This document shows, piece by piece, positions 45,501 to 54,500 of a stretch of DNA of 64,000 nt. Every line of letters starts with the position of its first letter. Within the stretch, counting starts at the first letter, position 1. Made by a program: the position numbers and the translations under genes. This stretch comes from Oscheius sp. JU75 (lineage: Eukaryota > Nematoda > Chromadorea > Rhabditida > Rhabditidae): assembly GCA_037178855.1 (NCBI GenBank), contig JASJZC010000007.1, positions 9,424,001 through 9,488,000 of the forward strand. Direction: 5' to 3'. Below the pieces are notes generated by a model that was not told the origin of the DNA, made no database searches, and was given only the letters and a program-made list of their open reading frames with translations.

Positions 45501-48500
45501 AATATTGTTTTTCAAAGGTTTTGAGCAAAAAACTCACTACGGTGGAAAAAGTCTCCAGCAAGATCAGCCTTGAAGCTGTTCCAGACCTGATGGGCGTCTT
45601 GTGGCGAAATTCCCTCAACAAACATGAGAAGAGAGGCAAAGAAGGATTGAATTTGGGAGGCCATTCCACTCGTAGTAGCTTCAGTCATTGATTTCATCAG
45701 ATGGTCGGTCGAATTTAAAAGTCCCATTGACTTGGCAGCATCTGAGAAAGTGGTGTGAAGGAATCCTTGGACCTGTTGCAAGTTTTCAAACTTCGTGGCT
45801 CTTTTGACATGGAATAGAAGAAGCCGAAAAGCGTATCGCTCCACTTTGCGCGGTGAGGCCATCATGACTCTGCCGATGTTAGAATGAAGCTCTCTTCGTC
45901 TTCCAGCGGCCCTTGTGATTGCATCCATTCAAGACGAACGTCTAAAATTAGCTTTGAAAGAATAACAAAAGAGTTCTTACATCCTTGTTCTCGTAAGTGA
46001 ACTATTCTGGCATCTCATTGTAGTAGACGGTTCTCGGATCAACTGGACCCAGATCCTTTCCTCTTGCCTCTTTTTCTTCCCATTCTGCATAAATGTTGAA
46101 GTAGGCCATGAGAGTGCTATTCTTTAGACACTGTAGAGCGGCGTCGGTTCTGTTCCGATTAAATACAATACTTTGTTGCTCAGGCAGATGGATCTAGAGA
46201 CATCATTTTTGGGAGAGAACAGTACTTACAGCCAATACGATGACAGAGTGGGATTTTTCCTGGATCGGAAACTCAAGGATGCGATGCATTCCTTCCGGCG
46301 GACAAATGTATCTGCCATCGATGAACTCTTTGATCTCGTCGACGACTTCCACGTGCAACTCTGCCCTGTCGTTGCCCTTGAACACGTACTTGAAGATGTA
46401 GCGGCAGGCGGCTACCATGACGCACATCTCCACATTGAGATGGCAGTCATATTTCACAGACAGGTATTTGCAGTAGGCGACAACGTCTCGGTTGTCGTAT
46501 GTCTGAAAGAGAGCAGTAAAATCAGAAACAGAGACATACTGTGGAGTTGCCTCGTGCGTCGATGATTCGGGCTATGGCTCCGTTATTCCGTCGCATCGTC
46601 TTGACGAATCCATCTTCAGGTATCGTAGTAGCCTCGATTCAGGGCTTCGGGAATTTCTTGGTACAGATGTTTTTCTCACGATCCCAGCAGGGCGATGTTG
46701 GACTGCATCTTCTGTGAAACATATGGCTGCTGACAGCTTCGAAAACTGGATACATGGGATCATTTGCATCGGCACACAGTGGTAGTTCAGAAGAGATTAT
46801 GGCGTCAACTGAAAGAACAGTTTCTGGGAGAGAAAAATTTGTTATACTTACCAAGATCGACCGTGTTCGGCTTGTCCTCCGTGGCCATTGTGAACAGCAT
46901 GTGGGCATGCGGCAAACCCCTCTTTTGGAACTCCGCTACTGAGACCCAAGCTGTTGTTTTGCCGAGAATCCAGTGTTCTTTGATATCGGCTAGAAGCGCC
47001 TTGTGCTTCATTCTGAAGACTCGAGCGACCAAATCTGGAGCATCTTGGGCTGTTTGGCCAGGGAGCAAATTTTCCGATATTTCCCGCCATTGCGGGTTCG
47101 AAGTCATTGTGATGAAGAGGTCGGGCTTCCCAAATCGTGTGACAATTGCCATCGAATCCTAAAAGAAAGTTTGAGAAGAAAAAAGCTGATATACTCTGTA
47201 TACCGCCTGCAGGTATCTGGGCGAGTTCACAAACGTTGGCCCGAGAACTATCCTTGTTCCGATGTTACCGTCGTCTCCGCTAGAGACAGCGTCTCGAAGC
47301 TGCTGATAGTTCTCGGCTCGAAGTTGGCCCTGATTGTTCCGATGCCAGTCTGCCCTCTGAGACTCAATGCGCACCCAGTTGTCGACGATGTATTGATTGA
47401 ATAGGCGACGGCCATAATGAATTGGATTGAAGATCGTGTCTCGACGCATCAGATGATAGCGGATATACATCAGCAATGTACACTTCCTGTTCTGACGACC
47501 ATTACGAACACACAGCAGTCTCTCCTTGAACCACATGTTTCCTTCCGACTGATTATAGAAGAACAGTGGGTACAACATGGAGTCGATTCCCTACGAAAAT
47601 TATTTTGAAGAAAGAAATGAAACATCTTACCTTCTGGAAAGCTTTCACAGTTTGTAGGCCACCATTGGCGTTCCTCGCTCTAACAGAATACTCGAAGATT
47701 CTCGAGAAAGTTCTTGGAGGAGTTATTGGTGCCTTGTAGAGTTCTCTTAATCCTCGGTCGAAATCAGGGAATAGCGGGAGCCGAATCATGCCATTGACAC
47801 AACAAATGTTATAAGTGCCGTCCCTCTGTCGGGCAAACTCTCCTTAAACAAAAAGTTGATCAAAGTCTGGGATACAAACCTGGGAAGAATTTGGAGTGAC
47901 ACTGTGTGCAATATGAATCCATGGCTCCGATGTAATGTTTAGGCGGGATTGTGGAGGTATAGGCAATGCGATAGAGAGGCTTATCGAGAGCATTCCTCGC
48001 TCTTCTGGCAACATTGAATTCCCACCTTTGAGCATTGGTCATTCTGAACACTTACTGTAAAATGAATGGAGAGAAACTTACTGGTTATAGGCCTGCTGGT
48101 GGCGTTCTGCATCTGATAGCCTACGGGCTTCTGTTCGTTCAGGCGTCTCATTAGCACGCTGATTCTGATGTTGAACAGCATCGGCCTCTTGCCTTCGAGC
48201 AGTCTCTTCCAAGGTCTCTCGAGCTCTCTGATTCTGGTGTTGAACAGCATCGGTCTCTCGTCTCCTTGCTGTCTCTTCATTTGTTTCCCGAGATCGAACT
48301 TCTTGTCTGTATAGTAGATCGGCTTCTCTACGCCTTTCAATTTGCTCTTCCGTATAACTAAAACATGCTTGCGCTGTTCAAATAAAAAGACTTACTTTGC
48401 TCGACGAATGCGCTGCAGCTCATTCCGTCTTTCGTTCTGAGACTGGATGTGAAACTGTTGAGCATGGGCAAACATTGATGGTGGAGCAGGGAAGAATTGT

Positions 48501-51500
48501 ACAGGCATCATCGTCAGTTGTGGAGAAGGAAGAGGCCACATCGTCGAATGAGGGAAGGGGATAATTGGAGCAGGGAAGGGCGGCTGCTGCGGGACGTAGT
48601 TTGCCATCGAGTCCGTGGCGGTGATAGTTCTTGCAATGGAATGTCCTGGTCCATGTACTTGGCTGGCTCGGTGCCTCGCGGCCCTCATCCGCTCTCTTTG
48701 ACGGCGTCTTCTTTCGTCCGGATCCATTGTGTAACTTAAAGGTGAAGCAAAAGCGCAAGCTAATCTTTGTCTTTGCAAAAGTATTTGCAAAAGTAAATTG
48801 CGTTCTTGACCTTGTTGCTTTCTTGAGTGAATTCGAACTCGATTTGGCTTGACTTGCAAACAAACCAACAAAACCCTTCGGGGCGGTAACCTAACTTGTT
48901 GCGCACCTTGAGGCATATCTACCTTGTCCTTTCCCCAGCAAAAACGATTGCTAATGACCATTTCTAATCAGTGAAACCCACTTCCCACTCTTTGACTCCA
49001 CTTTCTATCCCTCAAACCCACTTCCCTTTCACTCTTTGAACCCATTTTTCCGATTTCTCGACCCAACTGTCCAAGTATTGCTATCGTCCCTGGGGAGCAC
49101 AATGACAGTTATAATCTGATCCTGTTCGCATTTTCCGCGCCAGTCGAGCTACCATGACAGAAGCAACGTCCTCCCAAAGAAGGTATCTCCCGAACTGACT
49201 TGAGGGTTAGTTTGCTGCGTTCGCAGAAGAAAGTCGCTTCCTTCCGCGTCTCTAATTGAAGACAGTAGACTTCAGTAGCCTGGACAACCTGGTGGCGCTA
49301 CATGTCCGAACTGCTCCGTCTAAGTATCGCATCACTGAATTGCCGAACGCTACGAACAGACGCCCGTCTTGCTGAGCTGAACGATGCTCTACACGACGTC
49401 GACTTTGATGTGATTGCTCTAAGCGAGGTCAAAAGAAGAGGACGAGGAAGCCAAATCGTGCAATGTCAGACCGCATTCATCGTGAACAGAAGATGGTCTT
49501 CATGCGACGATTTTGCAACAAGATGTGGCGAGAACTGGATACAGATGGCTAAGGTGGATCCCGACAACTTCAGAGCAAAATGCGACATATCGAAATGATA
49601 TGATAATCGTAAATAAATAAATAATAAATTGGCAATATTGGCTTCAGACAGACAAAGACGCGAGGACAATTTATAATAGATAGATATTGGGATAAATTTT
49701 AAAAAAAAATACCAAATTTAGACCATTTTTCCTTGATATTGCCCTCGTTACCAAGAAGAATCCTGTGAAAGCTGGGAAGCCGCCTCAAGCGCAGATTTGG
49801 TTAGAAAAAAAATTTTCAAGCTATTTTATTCCAAACCAGCCGGCTCCGCCGTTTGGCGACGCCGCTACTGGTCATCTATTTTCCGTGCTTTTTATAGTAC
49901 TGTTTTTTTTCTTTTGGGAAAGAATGGATGGTTGAAAGTAGTCGAAAGTTCAAAAGTACTTCAAGTCTAGAAAAGGATTTGATTAAAGAGAAATTTATTT
50001 CATAAAGCAATAACATTAGAGAGCGGGAGACAAAGGTAGAACATCTTGTTCGGATCCAGCTAACAGAAATAAGATGAGAGCAGTGGAAGAAATCTTTGGA
50101 GAAAACATTTTGTACCCATTGAGGTAACAAGTAGAAGCAAATGTTTCCTGAAATTGGGAACACGGACATCTGAGAGTCCATGGAACAGAAGAAGAAGCTC
50201 ATCGAGACAGAAGGTTCCTTGGGAAAGAGAGGCAGCAAAGACGGGAGAGGTGAAAGAAGCGAACAGGATAAGAAGAGGAATAGCCATTAGAGCCATCTAG
50301 AGAACACGTCGATCCACCACATTGGAAGCTCGTGTTCGGCCATCGGGAATCAGGATCTTGAGGCCGTCGGCGGACTTGGCACAAGAGAAAGCCACATAGA
50401 GCTGGCCATGAGAGAAACACTCGGTTGGCAGATAGACTCCCATTCTCTCCAACGACTGTCCTTGGCTCTTATTGACCGTCATTGCAAAAGCCAACTTCGT
50501 CGGGAACTGTCTCCTTTTGAACACGAAGCTCATTCCTAAAATGCATAGTTAAATATGAAACTGATCAATGGCTTACCTCGTCCCTTTTCTGACTTCAAAT
50601 CGATCCGAGAGATGATGACCCTTTTACTCCTTCGGGCTCCGTTGATGAATTGGCAAAAGCCAAAAGAAGAGTCCTGTGAAAGCTGGGAAGCCGCCTCAAG
50701 CGCAGATTTGGTTGATTTTGAAATTTTGAAAGATTTGATTTTGAAATTTTTCAAGCCATTTTATTCCAAATTTTTGCTCCAATTTTTTTCAATTCCAAAT
50801 TCCAATTTCAAGATATTTTGACCGCCCTCCAATCCTATATTCTAATTCCAAATTTTGCCACACAACCTATTTCCAATGGAAAAGACGGCCCGCAAAAGAG
50901 CAATTTCAAATTTTTGGTATGCGATTACTATAAAAAAAGTATTTTTCCACTATGAGTCCCGTTCGACGTTCGACGTAATCGCCTAACTATGTTGACATTC
51001 CGACTGGGAAATCTGAACTGCCGATCCCTCCGTTCTACCGTCCGATTTGCTGAACTGGAGGCTGCCTTCAGTGGAATCGACTATACTATGTCTGCGGTCT
51101 GAGTTTATAGAAAGAAGTTAATAGAAACGGAAACGAATCCTTTCAATTGCATCAATCTGGACATCAACTGCTGCTACACGGAAAGACTGGCTTCCTGATA
51201 CATCCAAAATGGTTGTCATCCGTTTCCTTCCACCCAATATCGGACCGAGTGAGCTACCTTGACCTCGTGCATCAGAAAATCTACCTCCGTGTTGTCTGTC
51301 TCTATGCACCTACTTCCGCATACGACGACCAGGACTACGAAGAATGCCTAGACAACGTGATTCAACCTCTAAGATCTCCTCATCGACAACGGGTACATGG
51401 TCTTCAATCATACAAGGTCATACTAGGCGACATGAATGCAAAAGTGGGACTACATGAAGATGGAGAGACATTTATTGGAGAACATGGCCTTGGCGACCGA

Positions 51501-54500
51501 AATGACAGAGGACAAATGCTAGCTGATTTCTGCCATGAAAACAAGCTCTTCTGCATGAATACATGGTTCCGGAAACGCCCTAACCGCAAGTGGACCTGGA
51601 TGTCTCCGAATATGGAAGCGAAAAACTGTATCGACTATTTCCTCTGCGGGGATAAGTCCATCTTCAAAGATGTAGCAGTAATCACAACATTTCCATACAC
51701 ATCGGACCACAGTTGATGAGTACGCTCCAGTTCAATGGAAGAAGGAAATTCACACCGCGGCCCAACATGAAGAGCAAGTTGAACAAGCAGCTCTTCTCAT
51801 ACACCATGGAACAGATGTCAGTCAACAAAGATCTCACTATCTACAAGAATCTGCAGGAATCATTGAAGTTTGCTGCCGAAGTTGCTACAGTTCCTATGCC
51901 GAAAGAGGATTTTCAATCTGCCAGAGCGAAATCCCTCTACCAGATGAGACATCAACTCCAAGCTCGACCAAACACACGACGGAATAGAGTCGAATTTTCA
52001 ATTGCCAACAAAGCTCTTCGGGAGTCCATCAAAGAAGACCTACGGTCAAAACACTTCCAACGAGTTCACGAGGCCGTCGCCCGGGGCAAGAGCTTGAAAA
52101 AGGCGCTGACTTCCAACAATGTGACAAGGACACGTCTCACACAGCTGGTCGACGCACACGGTACTGTCTGTTCTTCACCCTCCACAGTCAGAGATGTCAT
52201 TCGGAAGTTTTACAACGAGCTCTACACGGCTGCAAATCCTCGACAACTTCCGCTGATGGATGACGAAGAAACCGTCCCCTCAATATTGCCGGAAGAAGTC
52301 AAAAAAGCCATCACAAAGCTGAAGAATAGCAAGTCTCCTGGACATGACAAGGTTACAAACGACATGCTGCTGACTGCGAAAGACATCATAGCTGCTCCTC
52401 TCTCCGTCATGTTTAACAAGATCATTGAAGACGAAGAGACTCCTGAAACGTTAGCTGACTCTACGATCAAATTACTGTTCAAGAAGGGTAGCCCCCTGGA
52501 GACCAAAAACTACCGGCCTATAGCTCTCATGTCCACCATCTACAAGGTACTGACGGCAATTATTGGGCAGAGAATGTTACAAACACTGGAGTTCAATCAG
52601 ACATCTGATCAGGCAGGCTTCCGGAAAGGATTTTCAACATCTCATCATATTCTGGTCGTAAACGAGCTCATCCAAAGAAGTCAAGAATACAATCTACCCC
52701 TCTTCCTAGTCGTCATTGATTACAAAAAGGCATTCGACACGATTGAGCATCCAGCCGTTTGGAAATCGCTTTACACACAAGGAGTTCCGGCCAAATTCAT
52801 TCGCCTCCTCCACAACATCTACATGTACGCCAAAGTCCAAGTCAACGCTGCTGGTGGATCAGTTGAACTGGATGTCCAACGAGGAGTGAGACAAGGGGAC
52901 ACAATTTCGCCGGCCCTCTTTTCTGCCACCATGGAAACGGTATTCAGAAGTTTGGACTGGAATGAAAAAGGTATTAACATTCAAGGACAATGGCTCTCAA
53001 ATCTTCGTTTTGCGGATGATATAGTATTAGTCTCTACTTCCGCTGCTGCAGCTGAACAAATGCTTCAAGAACTATCCGATGCCAGCAAAACAGTAGGATT
53101 AGAATTGAACATGGAAAAGACGTTCGTTATGTGCAACAGACGACCAGCAGTTATCAAGGTAGAAGGAGTGAGGATCCAATACAAGACCGAAACAATCTAC
53201 TTGGGCCAAAGAATTTCGTTTGACAGGAACCCAGCCCTTGAAATCTCAAGAAGGATCCGTGCCGCTTGGGGATGTTTTAACAAGTTCCACCAACTCCTTA
53301 CCAGCAGGGCCGTTTCCATTCGACACAAGAGAAAAATCTTCATATCCTGTATTGAACCGGCCCTCCTTTATGCAAGCGAAACATGGACTCTTCGAGAACG
53401 AGACTGTACGAAACTAGTGATCGCTCAGAGAAGAATGCTCCGAAGATGTCTTGGTGTCACTTTGCTGGATAGGCGGACAAACAACTGGCTCATGGAGAGG
53501 ACCAAAGTCGCAGATGTTAGAGAGAGATGGGCTATAAGAAAATGAAACTTCGCAAGGAAAATATCATACGCGGACACATGGACGAGACGAGTGCTGGAAT
53601 GGCGCTCCTGGAGAGCAATCAGACCATCAGGAAGACCGAAACCCAGATGGAGCGCCAGTTTCACAGGCGAAATGGGACAAAGTTGGATGCGAGTGGCTAG
53701 AGAAGATCAAGCCCAATGGAACCAGCATAGAATGCGACACGTGAACACGTTGAAATCGTAATAAATATAAATGGGTCCCGTAACGGAGGTCTGAGGAAGT
53801 CGCTAAGCCTGGCTTTTCCGTTGAAAATCCACTATAGTATAGTTTTTCTGAATCGGAACTGAATTATTCGATAAAAAATAACCAGAAAATGGGCTTTTTC
53901 ACTTCCCATTTCTAGAAAAACCGTTTAAGGTTTATATATTTCTCAAAAATATGAGAAAACCAGGAGCTTTTTGTTTGTAAATTATCCATTTTTAGACAAA
54001 GTGATGGAATCTTGTCTGACGATTACGCTGGTCAACAATTTAATGGACCTTATCAAACGGATGCAGCCAAGATGACAAAGTCCCAAGCTTATGAAACGCA
54101 GAAGTCTCAAGGATCTATAACCCAGGCCTATCCGAATATTCCCTTATTAACGAAGAAGGAGATTGATGAGTTGAAGAGAGAGCAGGATAACCCTCAGGAT
54201 CAGAGCAGCAAAATTCTACTCCAAGATCTCTCATTGCTCGAAGTTCACATGCCGGACAAGTTCAATTATACGGTAGGGTTTGCCTTTTTAAAGGGACTGT
54301 CAGGGACCTCTCGATATGGCTATTAGGTACCGACGTGACATAAGTGTTCCCCCCTTTTTGCCAAAAATTTCGGCGGAAAATCAAGAGTTTTCACATTTTC
54401 TTTCCAAAATCTCGCGAATTTTTCGGTCAAATTTCACCAAAAGTGGATTCGAGTAGAACATTACACGGGCTGCATGATGATGTCAATAAATCCAAGTGTC

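Larger units (their letters stand above)
50990..53774 (+). mobile_element. RTE-clade retrotransposon (element C), disabled
   Basis: Endonuclease and reverse transcriptase in order on the plus strand, with an AATAAATATAAAT tail. The start (LGNLNCRSLRSTVRFAEL at about 51010) meets a TGA at about 51101. The frame is then lost to about 51150, resumes through the endonuclease (ILGDMNAKVG, TSDHS) to a stop at 51714-51716, and continues as reverse transcriptase. A possible target duplication GTCCCGT is at 50956-50962 and 53775-53781. It is a different lineage from elements A and B. Confidence 0.85.
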
